DNA from: Scatosoma sp045645245
GTDB taxonomy: Bacteria; Bacillota; Clostridia; Christensenellales; Borkfalkiaceae
NCBI GenBank assembly: GCA_045645245.1
Contig: JAZRIK010000057.1
Location: 1 to 7,248 of the forward strand
Length of the DNA: 7,248 nt
Direction: 5' to 3'
This document shows, piece after piece, positions 1 through 6,703 of this stretch. The notes beneath the pieces are model-generated. The model ran no database searches. It was not told where the DNA came from and worked only from the letters and a program-made list of their open reading frames with translations. Made by a program: the position numbers and the translations under genes. The stretch's first letter is position 1, and the number at the start of each line of letters is the position of its first letter.

Positions 1-717
1 GCGTTCGTAGGGTATAAGGCGAAGGTAGTGTTGCCTGCGACGCACGATACGGCAAGCGCGGTATTAGCAGCGCCCTTGGACGGGCAAACGCCGTATATTT
101 CCAGCGGGACTTGGTCGCTGTTGGGCGTGGAGCAAAATTACGCGCATACGACGCAGTCGGCGATGGAAACGGGGTATTCCAACGAAGGCAGCGTAAACGG
201 ACAATTCCGTTTGCAAATCAATATTATGGGGCTTTGGATGATACAGCAGGTCCGTCACGAATTGCAAGATAAATATTCGTTTGCGGAGCTTGTGGAAATG
301 GCGAAAGCGAACGCAGTCGAATACGAGCTGAACGTTAACGACCAACGCTTTTTAGCGCCGCAAAATATGACGAAAGAAATTCATAACGCGCTGGGCAAAA
401 CGCTGTCGGTAGGCGAAACGGCGTACGTCATTTATAACAACCTTGCCAAATATTACGCGCTGTCGCTCAAAGCACTGGAAGAAGTGACGGGAGAAAGCTA
501 TCAAACGCTGAATATTATCGGCGGGGGCAGTAAAAATCAATTTTTGAACGAGCTGACGGCGAAATACACGGGCAAGCAAGTAATTGCAGGCCCCGCGGAA
601 GGCACGGCGATAGGCAATTTGATGATGCAAATGGTCGGGCTTGGAAAAATTGCAAGCGTAAAAGCGGGCAGAGAAATTATTAAAAAATCCTTCGATATAA
701 ACGAAGTTATTTTATAA
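1..717 (+). CDS. rhaB: Rhamnulokinase, 3' part (5' end outside window)
   Basis: This gene phosphorylates L-rhamnulose with ATP to L-rhamnulose 1-phosphate in the cytosol, the second step of rhamnose use. The frame is open from base 1, so the start lies upstream; 238 residues remain, about half of a normal rhamnulokinase of roughly 460-490 residues. Visible FGGY-kinase motifs are THDTASAV (residues 14-21 of the fragment, containing the Asp expected to be the catalytic base), SSGTWSLLG, NIMGLWMIQ, and the ATP-binding segment IIGGGSKNQFLNELTA followed by GPAEGTAIGN. These match rhamnulokinase better than other FGGY kinases such as xylulokinase or fuculokinase, and rhaA follows directly. The C-terminus ends without an encapsulation-type helix, so a cytosolic site is inferred. 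A GTG at position 28 is not the real start, because the homologous sequence continues upstream of it. Confidence 0.93.
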   Translation, partial: AFVGYKAKVVLPATHDTASAVLAAPLDGQTPYISSGTWSLLGVEQNYAHTTQSAMETGYSNEGSVNGQFRLQINIMGLWMIQQVRHELQDKYSFAELVEMAKANAVEYELNVNDQRFLAPQNMTKEIHNALGKTLSVGETAYVIYNNLAKYYALSLKALEEVTGESYQTLNIIGGGSKNQFLNELTAKYTGKQVIAGPAEGTAIGNLMMQMVGLGKIASVKAGREIIKKSFDINEVIL

Positions 718-728
718 GGAGAACAGTT

Positions 729-1973
729 ATGTCTAGATACGAAGAAGCAAAAAAAATGTATGCGGCGTACGGCATCGATACCGATGCGGCGTTGGAAAGA
801 TTGAGCAAAATCCCTGTCAGCGTGCATTGCTGGCAAGGCGATGACGTTATCGGTTTCGACGGCAGCGACGCGCTCTCGGGCGGCATTCAAACGACGGGGA
901 ATTATCCCGGCAGAGCGAGGACGCCCGAAGAATTATTTGAAGACGCGAAAAGAGCGTTTGCATTGATGCCGGGTAAAAAGCGTATCAACGTCCACGCTTG
1001 CTATGCGCTGCTTGGCGAAGATAAGGGCAAGGTCGATCGCGACGCATACACCTACAAGCACTTTGAGCCGTGGGTAAAATGGGCGAAGGAAAACGGCTTG
1101 GACGGCGTAGATTTTAACCCTACGTTCTTTGCGCACCCGATGATGAAGGACGGACTTTCTCTTTCTTCTCCCGACGAAGAAACGCGTCAATTTTGGGTTA
1201 GACACGGCAAAGCGTGCTTGAAAATCGCTGCGGAAATGGGTAAAGCGATGAATAGCCCTTGCTTGGTGAATATTTGGATTCCCGACGGCTATAAGGACAT
1301 TCCCGCCGACCGTTTATCGCCCAGACTGCGCTTGAAAAAATCGTTGGACGAGATTTTAGAAGATTATGATAAGCAATGGGTAATCCCCGCAGTGGAAAGC
1401 AAGGTGTTCGGTATCGGTATTGAAAGCTACACGGTAGGCAGCAACGAGTTTTATCAAAACTATGCGGCAAAAAATAATATTTGCTGCTTGTTGGATACCG
1501 GTCACTATCATCCGACCGAAGTGGTTTCGGACAAGATCCCCGCGCTGCTTGCATTCTACGATAAAATTGCGCTGCACGTTTCCCGTCCCGTAAGATGGGA
1601 CAGCGACCACGTACTCATCGTGGACGACGAGCTCAAAGAGCTTTCCAAAGAGATTATCCGCAACGAAGCGGACGAAAAGGTATTGATCGGGTTGGATTAT
1701 TTCGACGCGTCTATCAACCGTCTTTGCGCGTGGGTGACGGGCGTGCGCTCTATGCAAAAAGCATTATTGAACGCGATGTTGCAGCCGTATAACGAACTCA
1801 AAAAATTGCAAGACGAAAGCAACTTCTCCAAGATTATGTTCTTAAACGAAAAATTCAAATTTATGCCCATCGGCGACGTTTGGGACGAATATCTCCGCCG
1901 CCAAGGTTTGAGCGAAGACTGGTTTGGCGAAGTGGAAAAATTTGAAAGTGAAGTAATCGCAAAGAGAGTTTAA
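729..1973 (+). CDS. rhaA: L-rhamnose isomerase
   Basis: This enzyme converts L-rhamnose to L-rhamnulose in the cytosol, the first committed step of the pathway. The 414-residue product is close to the 419 residues of E. coli RhaA and looks similar along its whole length, for example HCWQGDDV near residue 33, GGIQTTGNYPG near 51, NIWIPDG near 181, ESYTVGSNEFY near 232 and HVSRPVRWDSDH at 283-294. The metal ligands of the family appear intact: E223, D256, H283 and D323 for the structural site, and H259, D291 and D293 for the catalytic site, each offset by 11 from the E. coli numbering as I recall it. The start is well supported: AAGGAG at 716-721 overlaps the rhaB stop and lies 7 bases before the ATG. 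It has no targeting extension at either end, so it probably acts outside the microcompartment. Confidence 0.97.
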   Translation: MSRYEEAKKMYAAYGIDTDAALERLSKIPVSVHCWQGDDVIGFDGSDALSGGIQTTGNYPGRARTPEELFEDAKRAFALMPGKKRINVHACYALLGEDKGKVDRDAYTYKHFEPWVKWAKENGLDGVDFNPTFFAHPMMKDGLSLSSPDEETRQFWVRHGKACLKIAAEMGKAMNSPCLVNIWIPDGYKDIPADRLSPRLRLKKSLDEILEDYDKQWVIPAVESKVFGIGIESYTVGSNEFYQNYAAKNNICCLLDTGHYHPTEVVSDKIPALLAFYDKIALHVSRPVRWDSDHVLIVDDELKELSKEIIRNEADEKVLIGLDYFDASINRLCAWVTGVRSMQKALLNAMLQPYNELKKLQDESNFSKIMFLNEKFKFMPIGDVWDEYLRRQGLSEDWFGEVEKFESEVIAKRV

Positions 1974-1991
1974 CCATAAGAGAGTGTAGCT

Positions 1992-3182
1992 ATGAAAATA
2001 TTAGTTGTGAACGCAGGCAGTTCTTCGCTGAAATATCAACTTTTCGATATGCAGGCGGGAACGGTCTTGGCGAAAGGGAATTGCGAAAGAATCGGTATCG
2101 ACGGAATGATTACGCATAAGCGTCCGGGTAAAGAAGATTATCAAACGAACGCGGCGTTTCCCGACCATCATCAAGCGATTTGCTTCGTGTTGAATCTGCT
2201 TACCGATACAGCGTACGGCGTTATCAAAAGCGTTGACGAAATTTCCGGCGTGGGACACCGTTTTGCGCACGGCGGGGAAAAACTCCGTCAATCGTGCGTG
2301 ATCGGGGATCAAGAGCTGGAATATTTAGAAAGCATCGTCGGGTTAAATCCCTTGCACGGCCCGCCCGCTATCAGCGGCTTAAAAGCTTGTAAAAAGGTAT
2401 TGCCGAACGTAAAGCACGTAGGCGTGTTTGATACTTCGTATTATTCGGAAATGGAAGATTATGCGTACATTTATCCTATTCCCTACGAGTTATACGAAAA
2501 ACACAAGGTTAGACGGTACGGTTTCCACGGTACTTCGCACAGATACGTTGCAAATAAGGCAGCCGAGCTGCTGGGCAAGAAGGACGCGAAAATTATCACC
2601 TGCCACTTGGGCAACGGGTCGTCGATTACGGCGACGGTCAACGGAAAAGCAATCGATACTTCGATGGGCTTTACGCCGCAGGACGGCGTGCCGATGGGTA
2701 CGCGCAGCGGCGCATTAGACCCCACCGTTCCTACGTTTTTGATGAAAGCGGAAAACCTTACGGTAGAAGAAACGGAAAAATTGCTGAACAGCAAATCGGG
2801 GCTTTTAGGCGTTTCGGGCGTATCCAGCGATTGCAGGGACGTGGAAGAAGCGGCGGAAAAGGGCAGCTACCGCGCACAGCTTGCGATGAAAATTTTGGTG
2901 CATAACGTAAAGAAAATCATCGGCTCGTATATTGCGGAAATGAACGGTATCGACGCGTTGGTATTTACGGCGGGCATCGGCGAGAACGATAGAAGTCTTC
3001 GCGCGGCGGTGTGCAAGGATATGTGCTATTTAGGGGTGAAAATCGACGAAGCGTTTAACGCTACCTGTCCCCGCGGCGAAATTGCCGATATCAGCGCAAA
3101 GGACGCGGCGGTTAAAACGTTCGTTATCCCCACGAACGAAGAATATATGATTGCGTTCGATACGCAAAACTTAACAAAGTAA
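1992..3182 (+). CDS. ackA: Acetate kinase family protein (possibly lactate/propionate kinase)
   Basis: This is a 396-residue ASKHA-fold kinase that reversibly converts an acyl-phosphate plus ADP to the carboxylate plus ATP. The start motif MKILVVNAGSSSLKYQLFDM is diagnostic. Residues matching the Methanosarcina thermophila catalytic set are N7, R90, D147, H179, R238 and E383, and HLGNGSS (205-211) and TAGIGEND (326-333) are typical. Two places depart from the usual pattern. The segment normally GHRVVHGGE reads GHRFAHGGE, placing Ala92 where M. thermophila has the acyl-pocket residue Val93. The segment normally FDTAFHQTM reads FDTSYYSEM (146-154). In this setting it probably recovers ATP from lactyl-, propionyl- or acetyl-phosphate made by a phosphotransacylase not seen here. 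It has no encapsulation-type helix, so it is likely cytosolic. The ribosome site is weak (AAGAGAG at 1978-1984). Family assignment is secure; the substrate is inferred. Confidence 0.95.
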   Translation: MKILVVNAGSSSLKYQLFDMQAGTVLAKGNCERIGIDGMITHKRPGKEDYQTNAAFPDHHQAICFVLNLLTDTAYGVIKSVDEISGVGHRFAHGGEKLRQSCVIGDQELEYLESIVGLNPLHGPPAISGLKACKKVLPNVKHVGVFDTSYYSEMEDYAYIYPIPYELYEKHKVRRYGFHGTSHRYVANKAAELLGKKDAKIITCHLGNGSSITATVNGKAIDTSMGFTPQDGVPMGTRSGALDPTVPTFLMKAENLTVEETEKLLNSKSGLLGVSGVSSDCRDVEEAAEKGSYRAQLAMKILVHNVKKIIGSYIAEMNGIDALVFTAGIGENDRSLRAAVCKDMCYLGVKIDEAFNATCPRGEIADISAKDAAVKTFVIPTNEEYMIAFDTQNLTK

Positions 3183-3219
3183 AAATAAAAATTAATATAT
3201 AAAGGAAAGGAAAAACATT

Positions 3220-3975
3220 ATGAAATCTGTATTCGAAATCAAGAAAGAAATCTGTGAAGTCGGACGCAAACTTTGGTTGAAGGGCTTTGTTGCCGCAAAC
3301 GACGGTAATATTTCCGTAAAAGTTGGCGAAAACGAATTTTACTGCACTCCCACGGGCGTATCCAAGGGCGATTTGACCCCCGATATGATTATTAAAGTGG
3401 ATAAAGACGGTAAAAAGCTGGAAGGCAAGCTCAATCCTTCTTCGGAAATTAAAATGCATATGAGAGTGTATAGAGAACGCCCCGACGTGACGGCGGTCGT
3501 TCATGCGCACCCCCCTGTGGCTACCGCATTCACGGTTGCGGATATCGACTTGGATCAATACATTCTTCCCGAAGCGATTTTGACGATCGGCAACGTGCCT
3601 ACTTGCGATTACGGTACGCCTTCGACGATGGAAATTCCCGATTCGTTAGATCCGTATCTTCAAAAACACGACGCGTTCTTGCTTCGCAACCACGGTGCGC
3701 TTACCGTTGGCTGCAACCTGACCAAAGCGTTCTTCGTTATGGAAGAAGTTGAATTTAACGCAGTAATTTGCAAGCACGCGATGGATTTGGGCGCGGTACA
3801 CGAAATTTCCAACGATCAGCTTAAAAAGTTGATGGATTTGAGAAAGAAAATGAACCTTCCCGGCCGTCACCCCGGTATCGATTACGGCGACGAGCCTACC
3901 ACCACCTGCAACTGCGGCAAAGAAGAGTTGGTAGAATTGATTACGCGTAAAGTGTTGGAAGCGCTTGGCAAATAA
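3220..3975 (+). CDS. Class II sugar-phosphate aldolase (rhamnulose/fuculose 1-phosphate), BMC-targeted
   Basis: This 251-residue protein belongs to the class II aldolase/adducin family and should cleave L-rhamnulose 1-phosphate, and perhaps L-fuculose 1-phosphate, to DHAP and L-lactaldehyde. Zinc ligands H95, H97 (HAHPP) and H158 (NHGA) and the catalytic Glu E76 (PSSE) sit at a constant offset of 3 from E. coli FucA. Phosphate-site elements include DGNIS (28-32), TPTG (43-46) and S74-S75. It resembles FucA more than E. coli RhaD, as do aldolases of known fucose/rhamnose microcompartments; the neighbouring rhaB and rhaA favour rhamnulose 1-phosphate. After the catalytic domain come a Cys-containing linker (about 223-234, with C230 and C232) and a C-terminal amphipathic helix (235-251) absent from FucA, which I read as an encapsulation peptide. 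AAAGGAAAGG at 3201-3210 precedes the ATG by 9 bases. Confidence 0.93.
   Translation: MKSVFEIKKEICEVGRKLWLKGFVAANDGNISVKVGENEFYCTPTGVSKGDLTPDMIIKVDKDGKKLEGKLNPSSEIKMHMRVYRERPDVTAVVHAHPPVATAFTVADIDLDQYILPEAILTIGNVPTCDYGTPSTMEIPDSLDPYLQKHDAFLLRNHGALTVGCNLTKAFFVMEEVEFNAVICKHAMDLGAVHEISNDQLKKLMDLRKKMNLPGRHPGIDYGDEPTTTCNCGKEELVELITRKVLEALGK
3922..3972 (+). other. C-terminal encapsulation peptide of the aldolase
   Basis: Residues 235-251 (EELVELITRKVLEALGK) form a predicted amphipathic helix with hydrophobic positions V238, I241, V245, L246 and L249 on one face. The stretch follows a polar linker and lies beyond the end of the normal aldolase fold. It aligns without gaps to the N-terminal helices of the two downstream dehydrogenases. 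Such helices are known to direct cargo into microcompartments; use as a C-terminal tag is known for aldolases of fucose/rhamnose BMC loci. Function here is inferred from pattern and context. Confidence 0.82.
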
Positions 3976-3990
3976 TTCCTTAGAACGTAT

Positions 3991-3995
3991 AGGAG
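3991..3995 (+). promoter_or_regulatory. Ribosome binding site deciding the aldehyde dehydrogenase start
   Basis: AGGAG lies 8 bases before the ATG at 4004. It excludes the in-frame ATG at 3965, which would overlap the aldolase gene by 11 bases and add 13 residues ahead of the encapsulation helix. Confidence 0.8.
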
Positions 3996-4003
3996 AAAAG
4001 TAT

Positions 4004-5461
4004 ATGGCAATCAATTGGACGGAAGCCCAAATAGAAGAAGTTGTGGCGTCGGTGCTTAAAAACTTAAAAAATAATACCGATACGCCTAAAAGCGGTTGGG
4101 ATTCCACGCAATATAACGGACGCAAGCTGGTCGGCGTATATGCGGATATGAACGACGCGATTGCGGCGGCGACGGCGGGCTATAAAGCGGTGCGTGCGAT
4201 GTCCTTGGAAGAACGGGAAAAAATTATTGCCGCTATCCGCGATTTATGTCGCAAGGAAGCGCCGATTATGGCGGAGCTGGGCGTGAGCGAAACGAAAATG
4301 GGCCGCGTAGCGCACAAAATTGCAAAGCATATCCTGGTCGCGGATAAAACCCCCGGTACTGCGGATATTATTTCCCAAGCAAAGACGGGCGATTTCGGGC
4401 TTACCTTAACGGAAATGGCGCCCTTTGGCGTGGTGGGAAGTATTACTCCCAGCACCAACCCTTCGGAAACGGTTATTTGCAATAGTATCGGTATGATTGC
4501 GGCGGGCAACGGCGTAGTATTCAACCCTCACCCCAACGCAATCGCTACGTCGAACTATGCAATCGACCTTGTCAACCGTGCCAGCGCAATGGCAGGCGGG
4601 CCGAGAGTGTTGGTTGCGTCCGTGGTAAAACCCACTTTGGAAACGGCGCAAATTATGTACAAGCATACGGACATTCGTTTGCTCGTTTGCACGGGCGGTC
4701 CGGGCGTAGTGAGAAGCGTGCTTTCCAGCGGTAAAAAAGCCATCGGCGCGGGTGCGGGCAATCCCCCCGTTATCGTCGATGACACGGCGGATATTCAAAA
4801 GGCGGCAAAGGATATTATCGACGGCTGCTCGTTTGATAACAACTTGCCTTGTATCGCGGAAAAAGAAGTGTTTGCATTTAAGAATATTGCAAGCGAATTG
4901 ATAGAAGGTATGCAAGCAAACGGCGCGTATAAAATTACGTCGCAGCAAGCGGACGCGCTCGCAAAAATCGTACTGGTGGACGTGAAAAACCCGAAAACGG
5001 GTATCGTTAAAAAGACGGTCAGCCGCGATTGCGTCGGTCGTGACGCGGCGGTGCTGTTGGAAAAAATCGGCGTAAAAGTAGGGTCGGAAATTCGTTGTAT
5101 TATTTGTGAAACGAATTTTGACCATCCCTTTGTTCAGCACGAGTTGATGATGCCCATCTTACCGATTGTGCGTGTAAACGACATTGACGAAGCCATCGAT
5201 TTGGCGGTAAAAGCGGAGCACGGTAATCGGCATACGGCGCATATGCACTCGAAGAACATCGACCACTTAACGAGATTTGCGCGTGCGGTAGAAACGACGA
5301 TTTTCGTTAAAAACGCACCCTCGTACGCAGGGATCGGGTTTGGCGGAGAAGGGCATACGACGTTCACGATCGCAGGCCCGACGGGCGAAGGGATCACAAG
5401 CGCCCGCAGCTTTACCAGATACCGTCGTTGCGTAATGGCGGACAGCTTTAGAATTATCTAA
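4004..5461 (+). CDS. pduP: CoA-acylating aldehyde dehydrogenase, BMC-targeted (PduP/EutE family)
   Basis: This 485-residue enzyme should oxidise an aldehyde to acyl-CoA with NAD and CoA inside the microcompartment; L-lactaldehyde or propionaldehyde are the likely substrates. The catalytic Cys is C283 in NNLPCIAEK. Other family segments are MAPFGVVGSITPSTNPSET (138-156), CTGGPGVVRS (229-238), GAGAGNPPVIVD (248-259) and a C-terminal stretch GPTGEGITSARSFTRYRRC (458-476), which is shared with PduP and EutE and not with hydrolytic aldehyde dehydrogenases. The first 22 residues are an amphipathic encapsulation-type helix, followed by a polar linker to about residue 40. Length is slightly above the roughly 465 of PduP because of this extension and linker. 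It sits 28 bases after the aldolase and 28 before the alcohol dehydrogenase that would reoxidise its NADH. The gene symbol denotes the family; the exact aldehyde is not proven. Confidence 0.95.
   Translation: MAINWTEAQIEEVVASVLKNLKNNTDTPKSGWDSTQYNGRKLVGVYADMNDAIAAATAGYKAVRAMSLEEREKIIAAIRDLCRKEAPIMAELGVSETKMGRVAHKIAKHILVADKTPGTADIISQAKTGDFGLTLTEMAPFGVVGSITPSTNPSETVICNSIGMIAAGNGVVFNPHPNAIATSNYAIDLVNRASAMAGGPRVLVASVVKPTLETAQIMYKHTDIRLLVCTGGPGVVRSVLSSGKKAIGAGAGNPPVIVDDTADIQKAAKDIIDGCSFDNNLPCIAEKEVFAFKNIASELIEGMQANGAYKITSQQADALAKIVLVDVKNPKTGIVKKTVSRDCVGRDAAVLLEKIGVKVGSEIRCIICETNFDHPFVQHELMMPILPIVRVNDIDEAIDLAVKAEHGNRHTAHMHSKNIDHLTRFARAVETTIFVKNAPSYAGIGFGGEGHTTFTIAGPTGEGITSARSFTRYRRCVMADSFRII
4007..4069 (+). 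other. N-terminal encapsulation peptide of the aldehyde dehydrogenase
   Basis: Residues 2-22 (AINWTEAQIEEVVASVLKNL and one more Lys) form a predicted amphipathic helix with I10, V13, V14, V17, L18 and L21 as the hydrophobic face. A flexible polar linker follows. The pattern resembles the PduP targeting helix and matches the ADH N-terminus downstream. Targeting is inferred. Confidence 0.85.
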
Positions 5462-5475
5462 CAAAAACAAGAAAT

Positions 5476-5481
5476 AAGGAG
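5476..5481 (+). promoter_or_regulatory. Strong ribosome binding site before the alcohol dehydrogenase
   Basis: AAGGAG lies 8 bases ahead of the ATG at 5490, in an A-rich spacer. It supports a start that includes the N-terminal targeting helix rather than a later Met nearer the catalytic domain. Confidence 0.75.
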
Positions 5482-5489
5482 AAAGAAAT

Positions 5490-5549
5490 ATGGATATTAC
5501 ATCCGCTCAAGTAGAAAGTCTCGTTCGCAAAATTCTTGGCGAAATGGGC
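5490..5549 (+). other. N-terminal encapsulation peptide of the alcohol dehydrogenase
   Basis: Residues 1-20 (MDITSAQVESLVRKILGEMG) form a predicted amphipathic helix with V8, L11, V12, I15, L16 and M19 on one face, followed by a Ser/Lys-rich linker. Ordinary zinc ADHs begin at about the position of residue 34 here, so the segment is an added extension. Cargo targeting is inferred from its match to the other two helices. Confidence 0.85.
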
Positions 5550-6689
5550 GAAAGCAAATCTTCCTGCTCGGGTAAAATTCCTAAAACGGCGAAAGTGGCT
5601 ATGCTTACTTCTCCCAAACGTATCGAAGTAAAGGAATATCCCATTCCTGCATTGCAAGACAACGATATTTTGGTAAAAGTAGAGGGCTGCGGCGTTTGCG
5701 GTACGGACGTACACGAATGGAAGGGGGATCCGTTTGGCATTATCCCCGTCACGCTCGGTCACGAAGGTACGGGCGAAGTAATCGCGCTTGGTAAAAACGT
5801 GAAAACGGATACTTCGGGCAAACCCATCAAGGTCGGCGATAAAATCGTCACCAGCGTTATCAGCTGCGGCGAATGCCACGTTTGCCGCAATCATCCGGCA
5901 AATACCAACCTTTGCGATAAGCAAGGCGTATTCGGTTTGATTCCGCATAGCGACGCGCAACCGCTTACCGGCTGGTTTGCAAGCCATTTGCTCATTAGGG
6001 GCAAGGGCTCGACGTATTTCGTCGTAAACGATTTAGACTTGAAAGAAAGAATGTTATTAGAGCTCGCTTGCGTGTGCGTACACGCGTTGAAGAGAGCGAA
6101 TACGACCGGTCTTATCAACTTCAACTCGAAAGTGCTCGTACAGGGCTTGGGCCCTGTGGGCTTGGTTATGATCAGCGTATTGCGCGCGGCGGGCGTGAAC
6201 CACATTATCGCCATCGACGGTACCCCTAAACGCTTGGAAATGGCGAAAAAGCTGGGTGCAAAAACGGTGATTAATTTCCGTGAGCTGACGACGTTAGAAG
6301 AAAGAGTGAATAAAGTAAAGAGCGTGGCAAACGGCGTGGGCGCAGACTTTGCGTTCCAGTGCACGGGCGCACCTGCGGCGGCGAAGGACATTTACGAATA
6401 TATCCGCCGCGGCGGCGGGCTTTGCGAAATGGGCTTCTTCGTAAACAACGGCGAATATAACGTAAATCCCCACTTTGCAATGTGTAATAAAGAAATCAAC
6501 CTGGTAGGGTCTTGGGATTACAGCGCAGACGATTATCCTACGACGATGGCATTCTTGCGTCAAGCGCGCGAAATGAACATTCCTATCAAAGATTTAATTA
6601 CGCATAGCTTCCCGCTGGATAAGCTCAACGAAGCAATGGAAGTAAACGTATCGCAACAAGGCATCAAAATTTGCTACGTAGCAGATTAA
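5490..6689 (+). CDS. Zinc-type medium-chain alcohol dehydrogenase, BMC-targeted
   Basis: This 399-residue protein belongs to the medium-chain dehydrogenase/reductase superfamily (GroES-like ADH domain then Rossmann domain), closest in pattern to threonine/sorbitol dehydrogenases. Probable catalytic zinc ligands are C70 (GVCGTD) and H91 (GHEG), with E191 in ELACVCVHAL a likely further ligand. A structural-zinc lobe shows C126, C129, C132 and C142; the last spacing is 9 residues against the more usual 7. The nucleotide fold is GLGPVG (219-224), with D243 ending the second strand, which suggests NAD rather than NADP. The first 20 residues are an encapsulation-type helix, then a polar linker to about residue 33. 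In this operon it probably reduces lactaldehyde to 1,2-propanediol, or propionaldehyde to propanol, regenerating NAD for the neighbouring aldehyde dehydrogenase. The substrate is inferred; oxidation of a diol or polyol is the alternative. Confidence 0.9.
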   Translation: MDITSAQVESLVRKILGEMGESKSSCSGKIPKTAKVAMLTSPKRIEVKEYPIPALQDNDILVKVEGCGVCGTDVHEWKGDPFGIIPVTLGHEGTGEVIALGKNVKTDTSGKPIKVGDKIVTSVISCGECHVCRNHPANTNLCDKQGVFGLIPHSDAQPLTGWFASHLLIRGKGSTYFVVNDLDLKERMLLELACVCVHALKRANTTGLINFNSKVLVQGLGPVGLVMISVLRAAGVNHIIAIDGTPKRLEMAKKLGAKTVINFRELTTLEERVNKVKSVANGVGADFAFQCTGAPAAAKDIYEYIRRGGGLCEMGFFVNNGEYNVNPHFAMCNKEINLVGSWDYSADDYPTTMAFLRQAREMNIPIKDLITHSFPLDKLNEAMEVNVSQQGIKICYVAD

Positions 6690-6703
6690 CGGGGTAAACG
6701 GCG

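Noticed and set aside
28..30. GTG as a possible start of a short kinase-like protein
   Set aside because: The frame and rhamnulokinase similarity continue to base 1, so the gene is cut by the window edge, not truncated.
2428..2718. A 96-residue plus-strand open frame inside the kinase gene
   Set aside because: It is an out-of-frame shadow of the acetate kinase coding sequence with low-complexity Arg/Thr content and no motif.
3183..3219. A promoter -10 element in the A/T-rich spacer before the aldolase (TAATATATAAAG)
   Set aside because: Any A/T-rich spacer offers such matches; I found no convincing -35 hexamer at the right distance inside the end of the kinase gene.
3965..4003. An earlier in-frame ATG for the aldehyde dehydrogenase
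   Set aside because: It overlaps the end of the aldolase gene, lacks a good ribosome site, and would bury the targeting helix; the ATG at 4004 has AGGAG at the right distance.
4406..5140. A 244-residue open frame on the minus strand across the aldehyde dehydrogenase gene
   Set aside because: It lies wholly inside a firmly identified gene, has an Arg/His-rich composition typical of antisense reading of GC-rich codons, shows no recognisable motif and no ribosome site I could credit.
5454..5987. A 177-residue minus-strand open frame over the ADH start
   Set aside because: It is antisense to the zinc ADH coding sequence and its intergenic A-rich leader, shows no family motif, and its composition is explained by the complementary strand.
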